Assembly (NCBI RefSeq): GCF_000986785.1
Contig: NZ_LAYY01000009.1
Location: 62,001-126,000 of the forward strand
DNA length: 64,000 bases
Reading direction: 5' to 3'
Source: Mesobacillus campisalis
Lineage (GTDB): Bacteria; Bacillota; Bacilli; Bacillales; Cytobacillaceae
Shown here: one piece after another, positions 10,278 through 19,159 of the stretch
Layout of the letters: each line of letters starts with the position of its first letter
Numbering within the stretch: position 1 is the first letter of the stretch
Notes under the pieces: generated by a model
What the model was told of the DNA's origin: nothing
Databases searched by the model: none
What the model saw: only the letters and a program-made list of their open reading frames with translations
Position numbers and translations under genes: made by a program

Positions 10278-11246
10278 TCAACCGACTGCTAAAACGTCTT
10301 TTAGATTTTCCATGTTATGTTGACCCTCTATAAAGCGAACGGATCGTGATTTGCCATGGATAATGATCGAATGTGTAATCGCTATATTTCCTTTGTATTG
10401 CACTCCTCTAAGTAAATCTCCATCAGTAACACCAGTCGCTACAAAAAAAGCGTCATCTCCTTTTACAATATCCTTCATGTAATACGTCTTATTAAAATCA
10501 CTCACACCCATTTGTCTTAGACGTTGTTCTTCTTCTTCTGTTTGTGGAAGCAGTTTTCCTTGAAATTCTCCTCCCAAGCTTTTCAGTGCAGCTGCAGCTA
10601 ATACACCTTCAGGAGCCCCTCCAGAACCTAGCATTAAATCGATACCAGAAGATTCAAATGCAGTACCGATCGCCGTTTGTACATCACCAGCTTGGACAAG
10701 TTTAACCTTTGCACCCACATTCCGAATCTCTTGAATCATTTCTTTATGTCTTTCGCGATCCAGGATGCTTACAACCAAGTCTTCAACCTTTTTATTCTTT
10801 GCTTCTGCGACGGCTTTTAGATTATCAACAACCGGAGCATTGATATTTATTTTTCCAACCCCCGCAGGTCCTACTGCAATTTTTTCCATATACATATCTG
10901 GTGCATGCAACAGATTTCCACGTTCTGAAATTGCGATGGTCGTAAGTGCATTAGCCTCTCCTGCAGCGACAATTTCCGTTCCTTCTAAAGGATCTACAGC
11001 AATGTCAACTTTAGGCCCATTCCCTGTTCCTAATTTTTCGCCAATATACAACATTGGCGCTTCATCCATTTCACCTTCTCCAATTACAACTGTTCCTGAC
11101 ATTTCAATCACATTAAAGAGCGCTCTCATTGCAGCTGTTGCTGCTTCATCTGCTTCTTCTTTTTTCCCCCTTCCAGTCCATCTTCCAGCAGCTAAAGCTG
11201 CAGCTTCAGTTACTTTGACAAGGTCGATTGATAAATTGCTTTTCAT
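10278..11246 (-). CDS. glpX: Class II fructose-1,6-bisphosphatase GlpX
   Basis: A 322-residue metal-dependent phosphatase converting fructose-1,6-bisphosphate to fructose-6-P. Seen: [15 protein letters not shown] (57-70), the metal-binding DPLEGT (85-90), and [15 protein letters not shown]. Length matches B. subtilis GlpX. Next to pgi, tkt, tal, zwf and gnd it would let triose phosphate return to glucose-6-P and so close an oxidative pentose-phosphate cycle. This copy is not beside glpFK or murA genes as elsewhere, so it may be a dedicated paralog. An operator-like dyad lies at 11355-11372. Confidence 0.96.
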   Translation of the reverse strand: MKSNLSIDLVKVTEAAALAAGRWTGRGKKEEADEAATAAMRALFNVIEMSGTVVIGEGEMDEAPMLYIGEKLGTGNGPKVDIAVDPLEGTEIVAAGEANALTTIAISERGNLLHAPDMYMEKIAVGPAGVGKININAPVVDNLKAVAEAKNKKVEDLVVSILDRERHKEMIQEIRNVGAKVKLVQAGDVQTAIGTAFESSGIDLMLGSGGAPEGVLAAAALKSLGGEFQGKLLPQTEEEEQRLRQMGVSDFNKTYYMKDIVKGDDAFFVATGVTDGDLLRGVQYKGNIAITHSIIIHGKSRSVRFIEGQHNMENLKDVLAVG

Positions 11247-11354
11247 GATGATTTCATCCCCTCTTGTTTTGATTATTTTCTAACGTTCTGCCAAAATAAA
11301 TTAGTTCTCAATCCTACCCCTTTTTTCGTATAAAACTTTTATCCTTAATTAAGT

Positions 11355-11372
11355 TATCTTTAATCCGAGATA
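11355..11372. promoter_or_regulatory. Operator-like dyad upstream of glpX
   Basis: TATCTTTAATCCGAGATA, 18 bp with strong dyad symmetry, about 110 bases before the glpX start. It shares AATCCGAGATA with the nitroreductase site and TATCTTTAAT with the GPH site. Confidence 0.6.
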
Positions 11373-11489
11373 CTCAACAAAGAAATATTCATATATGATT
11401 TGTAAGGAACAAGGATTAAGTCCGGAATGGAAACTACACAGAATGCCTTTTAACTTCATTAGGATTCTGCATTTTCAAGATAAATTTGT

Positions 11490-11981
11490 TTAATTATATT
11501 TCTGTACACTTGCTTTTAAAATGTCCTCTGTTCTAAGTTCGAGCACCTTTTCCAATAAATTTATTTCGCGATCAATTTGCCTTATTTCTTCTCTGCTAGA
11601 GACATTCTCTTTTCTCTTGTCCTCTATTAACTGCAAAATGGTTTGTTTGAAGGCCTTTGTATTAATAAGCCATTCACCAATAAGCTCCTTGGTTGCTTGC
11701 CGCTCGCTTTGGTCCTTTACGCTGAATATGTTTTGTATATCAGTTTCCAATAAACTAATTGAACTAAATTCTGGGTAAATTCTCATCCAGAAATAATTAA
11801 TTTGACTATCATAATAATGCTTCTGTTTCAAACGATAATATTCAATTCCGAATTTGATGTCCAGGTATGGTTTCTCTTTTGTAGGGGTGCGCAGTTCCGT
11901 TATTGTTATATTATTTGGAATATCCAAATAGGTTTCCAACCCCTGGTGAGTTGGGATAATTTTTGCATTTAAAAGTTCCAT
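11490..11981 (-). CDS. Uncharacterised 163-aa protein
   Basis: Ribosome site AGAGGTAAGAGAAG precedes the ATG. Seen: a mixed alpha/beta N-terminal half (residues 1-80, with DIPNNITITELRTPTKEKPYLDIKFGIEYYR) and a highly charged helical C-terminal third with coiled-coil character (residues 115-155, rich in Glu, Lys and Arg). No signal peptide, TM segment or catalytic motif is visible and I do not recognise the family. A perfect dyad (12031-12047) lies upstream. The gene is divergent from the HxlR regulator at 12246, so that regulator may control it. Confidence 0.65.
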   Translation of the reverse strand: MELLNAKIIPTHQGLETYLDIPNNITITELRTPTKEKPYLDIKFGIEYYRLKQKHYYDSQINYFWMRIYPEFSSISLLETDIQNIFSVKDQSERQATKELIGEWLINTKAFKQTILQLIEDKRKENVSSREEIRQIDREINLLEKVLELRTEDILKASVQKYN

Positions 11982-12030
11982 CTTCTCTTACCTCTTTTCT
12001 TTTTATTCTATCTTTTTAAATAACCCTTGT

Positions 12031-12047
12031 GGTTACTTTATGTAACC
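12031..12047. promoter_or_regulatory. GGTTAC-N5-GTAACC dyad between an unknown gene and the HxlR regulator
   Basis: GGTTACTTTATGTAACC is a perfect 6-bp inverted repeat with a five-base spacer. A degenerate second copy, GGTTACTTTTAGTCAAC, starts at 12061. Position between divergent genes, one encoding a DUF24 regulator, suggests an autoregulatory operator. The interval 11982-12245 is otherwise AT-rich promoter DNA. Confidence 0.5.
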
Positions 12048-12245
12048 ATATTATTATGAAGGTTACTTTTAGTCAACAAAAAGTAATTATTTATTGATGA
12101 TTCTATATTTTCCATTCACTAACATCAATGAAAAACAGTAACACCTTTATTTGAAGGGCGTGTTATTGTATACTAAAAATAACCTATTAACAATTAATTA
12201 TTACTGACTTTAATATAACGCTTATATAAATAGGAGGAGCCGTGT

Positions 12246-12563
12246 ATGCAGAAGGAAACTCAGGAAACTCTATGTTCTAAGGTAGAAGAATCCTATCATA
12301 TAATAGGAAAAAAATGGATGGGATTGATCATTCATTGCCTCATGGAAGAGCCAAAAAGATTTGGAGAAATCCATGCGTTTATCCCGGATTTAAGTAAGCG
12401 AGTGCTAAATGAGCGGATGAAAGAACTTGAGGAATGTGGAGTTGTTTTAAGGAATGTCATTACAGAAAGGCCCGTCCGGACGGAGTATTCACTCACGAAA
12501 AAAGGGGCTGAGCTAGGTAAAGCCCTTAAAGCTGTCGAAGCTTGGGCCGATAAATGGTTATAA
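12246..12563 (+). CDS. HxlR/DUF24-family winged-helix regulator
   Basis: A 105-residue regulator with the HxlR fold. Seen: Cys10 in the N-terminal arm, then VEESYHIIGKKWMGLIIHCL, the recognition region RFGEIHAFIPDLSKRVLNERMKELEE, and the wing with ERPVRTEYSLTKKG. Family knowledge: DUF24 regulators such as YodB, CatR and HypR use a single N-terminal cysteine to sense quinones, diamide or aldehydes; HxlR itself activates the formaldehyde-fixing genes hxlAB. Ribosome site AGGAGGAG. Neighbours are a Spx-like gene and quinone reductase, so a redox or electrophile sensor is likely. The inducer is not determinable here. Confidence 0.9.
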   Translation: MQKETQETLCSKVEESYHIIGKKWMGLIIHCLMEEPKRFGEIHAFIPDLSKRVLNERMKELEECGVVLRNVITERPVRTEYSLTKKGAELGKALKAVEAWADKWL

Positions 12564-12613
12564 AACAAGTGGGGTTGCCCAATCAACTTCTCCTTAAGGC
12601 TAGAAGCTTTGAT

Positions 12614-12987
12614 TTATATACGTTGATAGGAGCGAATTTTACGAGGCAGGAATCTGCGAATTTCTTCTTTGTTATATCCTACTTGCAGCCTGGATTCATC
12701 ATGAGTAACGGTTTGCGTAATATTCCCGGATTGATTTTAATAATCTTATATAGTTCTTGCACAGAAAGAGAATCAAAGTCTACATTCAACTTTTGAAAGG
12801 CTTTCGAAGTTGTAGAAATAATTTCATCTGTACCGTCCTCTGTGAGCCGGAATATATTTTTAATTTCGTCTATGGTAAGCTTTTCCGCTGATATATTTTT
12901 TTCTTTATAAACTATTTGGTGCTTATCTAGCCAAGCTTTTGCCTTCCGACAAGAAGCACAACTAGAGGATGTATATAAATGAATCAT
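12614..12987 (-). pseudogene. Spx paralog (ArsC/Spx family), frameshifted
   Basis: The uninterrupted frame (12679-12987) gives 102 residues with [16 protein letters not shown] (redox CxxC, C10 and C13) and [23 protein letters not shown], diagnostic of Spx. It ends early after G-I-L-R-K-P-L-L-M. In the next frame the missing tail follows at once: [20 protein letters not shown], stopping at 12614. One base inserted in CTCATGATGAATCC (to CTC ATT GAT GAA) restores a 124-residue Spx. Spx binds RNA polymerase alpha and activates thiol-stress genes. Either a recent frameshift or a sequencing error; the truncated form would lack the C-terminal helix. Confidence 0.85.
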
Positions 12988-13221
12988 CTTTTTACAGCAT
13001 CCTTCCTCTGATTATTCTAGATGTCAATGTATATAAAGCATAAAAAGAATGGTACTCCGATGGAAGCCCTATGACCGTCCTAGGTGTTTTCCTCTATTAT
13101 CTCTGGGGGTATAGGGGAGAAATTGTTGGGGGAATAACAACATTATTTCAAACCTTATCAACTAGACCTACTTCTAAAATAGATATAATCCTCCCCTGGT
13201 CCTATATGACAATTATTTAAA

Positions 13222-13247
13222 AGAGCCAATCACGATGGATTGGCTCT
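13222..13247 (-). terminator. Terminator after the WrbA-type gene
   Basis: Ten-base inverted repeat AGAGCCAATC / GATTGGCTCT with a six-base loop, followed on the minus strand by TTTTAAAT. It lies 12 bases past the gene's stop. The stretch 12988-13221 shows no gene. Confidence 0.85.
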
Positions 13248-13259
13248 CAATATTCATTA

Positions 13260-13922
13260 TTAATTTCCTTTTTTAACCCATTCCGCAACGTTTACCGTAC
13301 GCTTCGCCTGATGCTTGACGGCTGCCTGGACATCCTCAATCATTTTGCCATCTTGGCCAACGGTAACGCTTGTTCCATATGGATTTCCTCCAGCACCGAA
13401 GATTACAGGATCGGTGTAACCAGGTGTGGCAATAATTGCACCCCAATGCATCATGGAAGTGTATAGGGACAGGAGAGTGGCTTCCTGGCCGCCATGTGGA
13501 TTCTGGGCGGAAGTCATCGCACTCACAACTTTGTTAACGGTTTTGCCAGTTGCCCATAATCCACCTTGTGTATCAAGGAATTGTTTCATTTGGGACGGCA
13601 TGTTACCGAAGCGGGTTGGAACACTGAAGATGATGGCGTCTGCCCATTCAATATCCTCACCTGTCGCAACCGGAACAGCTTTTGTATTTTCTACAGTTGC
13701 TTTCCACGCAGCATTTCCCTGGATGACCGATTCAGGAGCCAGCTCTTGCACCTTCAATACCCTTACTTCGGCACCTGCTTCTTTTGCTGCTTCTTCCGCC
13801 CATTTGGCTAGTTGGTAGTTGGTACCACCCATGCTGTAAAAAACCACCGCTAATTTAACATTTGTCATTTGTTCATTCTCCTTTATAGATGAATTTCCAA
13901 ATAATTTGGATAGAAAACCCAT
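13260..13922 (-). CDS. WrbA-type NAD(P)H:quinone oxidoreductase
   Basis: A flavodoxin-fold quinone reductase that makes two-electron reductions of quinones. Seen: KLAVVFYSMGGTNYQLAKW (FMN phosphate loop), SVPTRFGNMPSQMKQFLD, TSAQNPHGGQEATLLSLY, and PGYTDPVIFGAGGNPYG, all typical of WrbA. Two starts look usable: ATG at 13922 with GGGAGGT seven bases before it, and ATG at 13868 (residue 19) with AAAGGAG eight bases before it. The extra residues, MGFLSKLFGNSS and a short linker, could form an amphipathic membrane-contact helix. It follows doxX (13962-14384) and probably forms an operon with it. Confidence 0.92.
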   Translation of the reverse strand: MGFLSKLFGNSSIKENEQMTNVKLAVVFYSMGGTNYQLAKWAEEAAKEAGAEVRVLKVQELAPESVIQGNAAWKATVENTKAVPVATGEDIEWADAIIFSVPTRFGNMPSQMKQFLDTQGGLWATGKTVNKVVSAMTSAQNPHGGQEATLLSLYTSMMHWGAIIATPGYTDPVIFGAGGNPYGTSVTVGQDGKMIEDVQAAVKHQAKRTVNVAEWVKKGN

Positions 13923-13961
13923 TAATATGACCTCCCTCTTGCTGTTTTTTTGAAAAAAGAT

Positions 13962-14384
13962 TTAAAAAGCTTTTGTGAAGCTGTTTGTATCCTTATTTAC
14001 AATCATTTGGCCTACCGAGTATAATTTGCTTCCGTTAATTGCTAGGTAAACGGCCATTGCCAAAAATGCTAAATCTAGTTCATAGCCAGCCATCTGCCCA
14101 TTCCCCAGTAAACCAAGGGACAGCTTTACCTTTAAGGTTGCCCCAATCATGATCAAGGCGATTAGCACAGACACAACCCGCGTTCCGAGGCCTATGATCA
14201 GTGCAAGCCCTCCGGCCAATTCAATTCCAGCAACGGCATAGGCCATGAATCCCGGTAAGCCAATACTCTCAAACCATCCAACAGTATTCTCAATTCCACC
14301 CTGGAATTTCACTAAACCATGAATGAAAAAAATGATTCCCAATGTAACACGTAAAATTAACGCTCCCAATTCTGCTTTAAACAT
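13962..14384 (-). CDS. DoxX-family membrane protein
   Basis: A 140-residue, four-TM DoxX protein. Seen: GALILRVTLGIIFFIHGLVKF at the N terminus with the family His-Gly, then GLPGFMAYAVAGIELAGGLALIIGLGTR and two more hydrophobic segments. The ATG at 14384 has GGAGG upstream; the longer reading frame has no ribosome site. Family knowledge: DoxX members such as B. subtilis CatD accompany quinone or thiol detoxification. It is co-directional with the WrbA gene 40 bases downstream. Two operator-like dyads lie upstream (14612, 14730). Confidence 0.88.
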   Translation of the reverse strand: MFKAELGALILRVTLGIIFFIHGLVKFQGGIENTVGWFESIGLPGFMAYAVAGIELAGGLALIIGLGTRVVSVLIALIMIGATLKVKLSLGLLGNGQMAGYELDLAFLAMAVYLAINGSKLYSVGQMIVNKDTNSFTKAF

Positions 14385-14611
14385 TTCTAGCCTCGTCCTC
14401 CGATAACATTTTACTTTCTTTCGAAAACCGGAATTTCCAATACCATTGTGTTGCAAATTCCACATCTTCCATCGTTAGTTAATGGCCTCCATTTCACCAT
14501 AGAGGTTTTACATGGTTTTCCAATAAAGATTCAATTCTTCCGATTTAATCAGCGAACAGATTGAATCATTCTCAAAGTTGAAAGAGCCCCCTAATTTTCA
14601 CTAATATAATA

Positions 14612-14629
14612 ATTCTCAACTTCGAGATA
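14612..14629. promoter_or_regulatory. Operator-like dyad upstream of doxX (proximal)
   Basis: Plus strand ATTCTCAACTTCGAGATA; the minus strand begins TATCTCGAAGTTGAGAAT. Strong dyad, same family as the sites at 808, 8506, 10158 and 11355. Confidence 0.5.
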
Positions 14630-14729
14630 TATATCAAAGAATACCCCCATGTATATTTGCTTGTTTAGTAGGGATGAGCAAGAGTTAATGCATTTTATTG
14701 AACTACCCCCAATAAACCTCGAAACAAAG

Positions 14730-14747
14730 TATCTTTAATTAAGGATT
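14730..14747. promoter_or_regulatory. Operator-like dyad upstream of doxX (distal)
   Basis: TATCTTTAATTAAGGATT shares the TATCTTTAAT half-site with the glpX and GPH sites. It lies 346 bases before the doxX start, so it may serve a distal promoter or a lost gene. Confidence 0.4.
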
Positions 14748-14817
14748 ATAATAAACGGTTATCCGTCTTGTGTCAACTATAATGGCGAAATTCTTATACC
14801 ATTAATGCGGATAACGA

Positions 14818-14901
14818 TTATTGCCCTGGTCCTGTAAGCGCCAGACCAATGGCCACAACACTTAGCATTTTAATTTGCTCCACTTTGGAAATGTTATTTA
14901 G
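14818..14901 (-). pseudogene. Possible C-terminal remnant of a second DoxX gene
   Basis: After an in-frame stop, a short frame reads ...E-Q-I-K-M-L-S-V-V-A-I-G-L-A-L-T-G-P-G-Q-stop. The ALALTGPG-type ending is characteristic of DoxX C termini. No start or upstream part survives, so I read it as a fossil. The fragment is short and could be chance. The rest of 14385-15011 shows only the two dyads. Confidence 0.35.
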
Positions 14902-15011
14902 TTATACCATTATTTGTAAATCCCACTAACCTTAGCCGATTGCCTAATATTCGCCCTTTCTCCTCCACACTTACCATCCAACTGAATATTTATCATCCAA
15001 AGAACTAAAAG

Positions 15012-15040
15012 TTGACATTTATTACCTTAAACCTTATTAT
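15012..15040 (+). promoter_or_regulatory. Strong sigma-A promoter
   Basis: TTGACA (15012-15017), 17-base spacer, TATTAT (15035-15040). It drives transcription toward the terminator at 15089-15131 and fbpA beyond it. Confidence 0.75.
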
Positions 15041-15046
15041 TAATTC

Positions 15047-15131
15047 ATACTTATCAAATCGGAATAGTAAAGGTTCGATCAGGTGACTGAAGGCCTAACA
15101 ACGTTTCTTAAACAACGTCGTTAGGCCTTTT
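15047..15131 (+). ncRNA. Candidate ~85-nt small RNA or terminated leader upstream of fbpA
   Basis: From the predicted start (about 15047) the transcript runs only to a strong terminator: AGGCCTAAC...GTTAGGCCT (outer nine pairs plus an inner ACG/CGT) followed by TTTTTT. No ribosome site or ORF of note lies inside. It is either a free-standing small RNA or an attenuated 5' leader of fbpA; Fur-linked small RNAs and Fbp proteins cooperate in B. subtilis iron sparing, but I see no clear Fur box. A 12-bp palindrome CTAGTGCACTAG (15162-15173) lies between this terminator and fbpA. Confidence 0.5.
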
Positions 15132-15197
15132 TTGATACACAATAAAAAAGAAATTAGCTGACTAGTGCACTAGAAGCAATTAAAAGGAGTGGGTCTG

Positions 15198-15380
15198 GTG
15201 GAACTTCGGAAAGCTGTTGAGAAAAAACGGAAGAAATTAATTGAAAAACTGATCGCTTTTAACGTTTACAAAAAGGAGGATAAGCATCTTTTTGAGCTAT
15301 CACTGACAGAATTGGAAACCGAATACAAAAAATTCAATTCGACTAGTCATCCCCATAATAATATCGGATCAATAAAATAA
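15198..15380 (+). CDS. FbpA-like Fur-regulated basic protein
   Basis: A 60-residue basic protein. Seen: RKAVEKKRKKLIEKLIAFNVYKK followed by HLFELSLTELETEYKKF, the pattern of the Fur_reg_FbpA family. I chose the GTG at 15198 because AAAAGGAG lies eight bases before it; an earlier GTG overlaps that site. Family knowledge: Fbp proteins are proposed RNA chaperones helping small RNAs shut off iron-rich enzymes. Regulation by Fur is expected from the family but no convincing Fur box is visible; a 12-bp palindrome (15162-15173) precedes the ribosome site. Confidence 0.8.
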   Translation: MELRKAVEKKRKKLIEKLIAFNVYKKEDKHLFELSLTELETEYKKFNSTSHPHNNIGSIK

Positions 15381-15485
15381 TAGGTGTATATCGAACAAGA
15401 CCGCTAATAGCACTTCAGCTAAAAAAGAGCTATACTGATTTTCTGAGTGCTCGAACCAATAAGATTAAATTGATAGGAGGAACAT

Positions 15486-15929
15486 ATGGAAAGGAATTAT
15501 CAATCACTCATAAACGGGATATTTGTTTGTGCTTTGCCTGCAGTCAATACTGTCCTGGAGAATGAAAATATACAAATGGTGATGGACTTACGAGCAGAGG
15601 CAGGGGAAAATGAAGGGGAAAATCATCCAAATAGGCTGGTTATTCCCTTGATTGACGGGAAACCAAATCAATCAAAGCTTTTGGAAGATGCTATTCAGGC
15701 TGCCGTTCATGCATACCATGAGGGAAAGCAAGTCGTTCTTCATTGAAAAGGCGGGAAAAGCCGCACAGGTAGTGTGGCAATTGGCATACTTCTAGAACTC
15801 TCAATGGCAGACTCCATTGAGGATGCAGAGAAAATGATTAAAGAAATTAGGCCAGAGATCGAAATTCATCCAGAGTTTGTTAAAGACCTGGAAAGGCTTT
15901 ATCCAGGTCGTTCTAAAAATTCCTTATAA
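15486..15929 (+). CDS. Dual-specificity/tyrosine phosphatase-like protein with UGA at the catalytic Cys codon
   Basis: With UGA (15744-15746) read as an amino acid the frame gives 147 residues. Upstream of it: MDLRAEAGENEG, VIPLIDGKP (candidate general acid D57), AYHEGKQVVLH. Downstream, in frame: KGGKSRTGSVAIGILLELS and a 40-residue tail to TAA. Together this is the phosphatase P-loop H-C-x5-R-T-G, with UGA (codon 87) exactly where the nucleophilic cysteine belongs and R93 intact. Ribosome site AGGAGG precedes the ATG, and the intrinsic terminator lies after the full-length stop, not after the UGA. A 7-bp hairpin with an AGGUA loop starts 13 bases past the UGA. Readings: selenocysteine insertion, a single-base nonsense mutation (TGC or TGT to TGA), or base-call error. 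Translation stopping at UGA would give an inactive 86-residue piece. Confidence 0.75.
15760..15778 (+). promoter_or_regulatory. SECIS-like hairpin downstream of the in-frame UGA
   Basis: GCCGCAC-AGGTA-GTGTGGC: seven base pairs (one G-U) with a five-base loop. The loop begins 21 nt after the UGA. Known bacterial SECIS elements place the apical loop about 16-37 nt after the UGA with a G in the first two loop positions; the E. coli fdhF loop also carries AGGU. No bulged U as in fdhF is present. A competing 4-bp GCGG/CCGC stem (15751-15764) overlaps. The ACA GGT codons encode the conserved Thr-Gly, so the loop match may be coincidence. Confidence 0.45.
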
Positions 15930-15958
15930 ATTTTAATCTGGGTTTCCAACCCGTCAGT

Positions 15959-15989
15959 TCCCTTGGTATTTGTGTATCAAGGGATTTTT
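15959..15989 (+). terminator. Terminator after the phosphatase-like gene
   Basis: TCCCTTGGTA / TATCAAGGGA, ten pairs including one G-U, followed by TTTTT. It begins 29 bases past the TAA of the read-through frame. Confidence 0.8.
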
Positions 15990-15991
15990 AC

Positions 15992-16276
15992 GACATCGGG
16001 ATTGGTGTTTCATTACACTGCCTCGACGCTCTCATAACCAGTGGATTTAAGAAGGAGGAACGAGGAACAGTCTCTTCCTTTTATAGCAGGATGAGGTTTT
16101 TGGGAGTGGCATTGGGTCCTCCAGTTTTCGCAATTCTACAGGGTTTTTCTCATAAAACACTATTTTTGACCGTAACTAGTATTTCGGTCGGGGCTGCACT
16201 TCTTGCATTATTCTTTATAAAGCCACCTAAACCTCGTGAGGATCAGAACGGATTATTCGAGAAGCTTGATTGGTAA
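15992..16276 (+). pseudogene. C-terminal remnant of an MFS transporter
   Basis: An open frame with no usable start before 16091 reads D-I-G-I-G-V-S-L-H-C-L-D-A-L-I-T-S-G-F then KKEERGTVSSFYSRMRFLGVALGPPVFAIL and two hydrophobic segments. This is the last third of a major-facilitator drug transporter; about 300 N-terminal residues are missing, replaced by the upstream terminator. It is a fossil rather than a gene. Confidence 0.7.
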
Positions 16277-16297
16277 AAGTTTCTTAGGAATAATGGG

Positions 16298-16323
16298 AAA
16301 ACCCCTGCTTTTTAAGAGGGGGT
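16298..16323 (-). terminator. Weak terminator after mccB
   Basis: ACCCC / GGGGT stem with a loop of about 13 bases, followed on the minus strand by TTTCCC. Short stem and short U-tract, but well placed just past the mccB stop. Confidence 0.45.
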
Positions 16324-16328
16324 AGAAC

Positions 16329-18402
<2,074 letters not shown>

Positions 18403-18420
18403 CTCCTAAATCTAAAGAGT

Positions 18421-19071
18421 TTATCCTTCATCTTTTCTTACAGCTTCCAAAATCCAGACAAAAGAGTTGAGGCGGGTGAATCGTACCGAGAAATGGTGTT
18501 TTTCAAGTATCTCCCGCAAAATTGGAATCGTTGTATAATATTCTGTCTGCAAATCCTTAGCCAGGTTCATGTAACCTTTCAGCTTTGCCTCTTTGATCGC
18601 TTGATCATGCTCTTCCTTCGTTTCAAACATGGTATCGGCAAAGACAATCTTGCCTCCAGCCTTTAAGATATTTTGATATTTGCCAATGGCCGTCTCTTTC
18701 TCTGTGTCGGTCAAATGGTGAAAAGCGTAGGTGCTTGCAATCGTATCGATGGAAAGAGAATTAGGAAAATCCAAAAAGTCGCCGTCAAGAATGTTTATTT
18801 TCCCCTTTAACTTTTTATTGGCAACTTCCCTCATGGCCTTGGAAGGTTCAATGGCTGTAACCTCATAACCCGCTTCCAGCAAAAAGTCTGTCAAATTTCC
18901 AGTCCCCGTCCCAAATTCCATAACATGCCCATACGATCGGCGGGATACTTCCTTTAGGATGGAAGGATACCCCCTGAATACTTCACGATACTCAAGATCA
19001 TCCCCGCCTACTGTATGGTCATAGGTGGAGGCCCACTCATCAAAAACCTCTAAAAATTCTCTGCCCAACAT
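18421..19071 (-). CDS. yrrT: YrrT-like SAM-dependent methyltransferase
   Basis: A class I methyltransferase of 216 residues. Seen: FDEWASTYDHTVGGDDLEYREVF, the SAM loop VMEFGTGTGNLTDFLL, and AIEPSKAMREVA. It matches B. subtilis YrrT, which precedes mtnN-mccA-mccB there. The start is at 19071 with AGAAGGTGACC just before it. Here mtnN is absent and the gene is fused into a sulfonate operon. Its substrate is not known even in B. subtilis. Confidence 0.9.
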   Translation of the reverse strand: MLGREFLEVFDEWASTYDHTVGGDDLEYREVFRGYPSILKEVSRRSYGHVMEFGTGTGNLTDFLLEAGYEVTAIEPSKAMREVANKKLKGKINILDGDFLDFPNSLSIDTIASTYAFHHLTDTEKETAIGKYQNILKAGGKIVFADTMFETKEEHDQAIKEAKLKGYMNLAKDLQTEYYTTIPILREILEKHHFSVRFTRLNSFVWILEAVRKDEG

Positions 19072-19159
19072 GGTCACCTTCTGTTTAAAGTTTATTATTC
19101 CTATCAACATAGTATGAATTATGTGCAGAATTGGTCACCATGATGGTATGTTATCCTTG

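Noticed and set aside
957-11246. A methanol/formaldehyde RuMP island
   Set aside because: No hps, phi or methanol dehydrogenase gene is present in the window; kept only as a possibility for sequence beyond 64000.
14810-14824. GATAACGATTATT as a Fur box for fbpA
   Set aside because: Poor match to the 7-1-7 consensus and almost 400 bases upstream of fbpA with a terminator in between.
15751-15764. GCGG-GAAAAG-CCGC stem as the SECIS element
   Set aside because: Only four base pairs and its loop begins about 9 nt after the UGA, too close for known bacterial SECIS elements; the 15760-15778 hairpin fits better.
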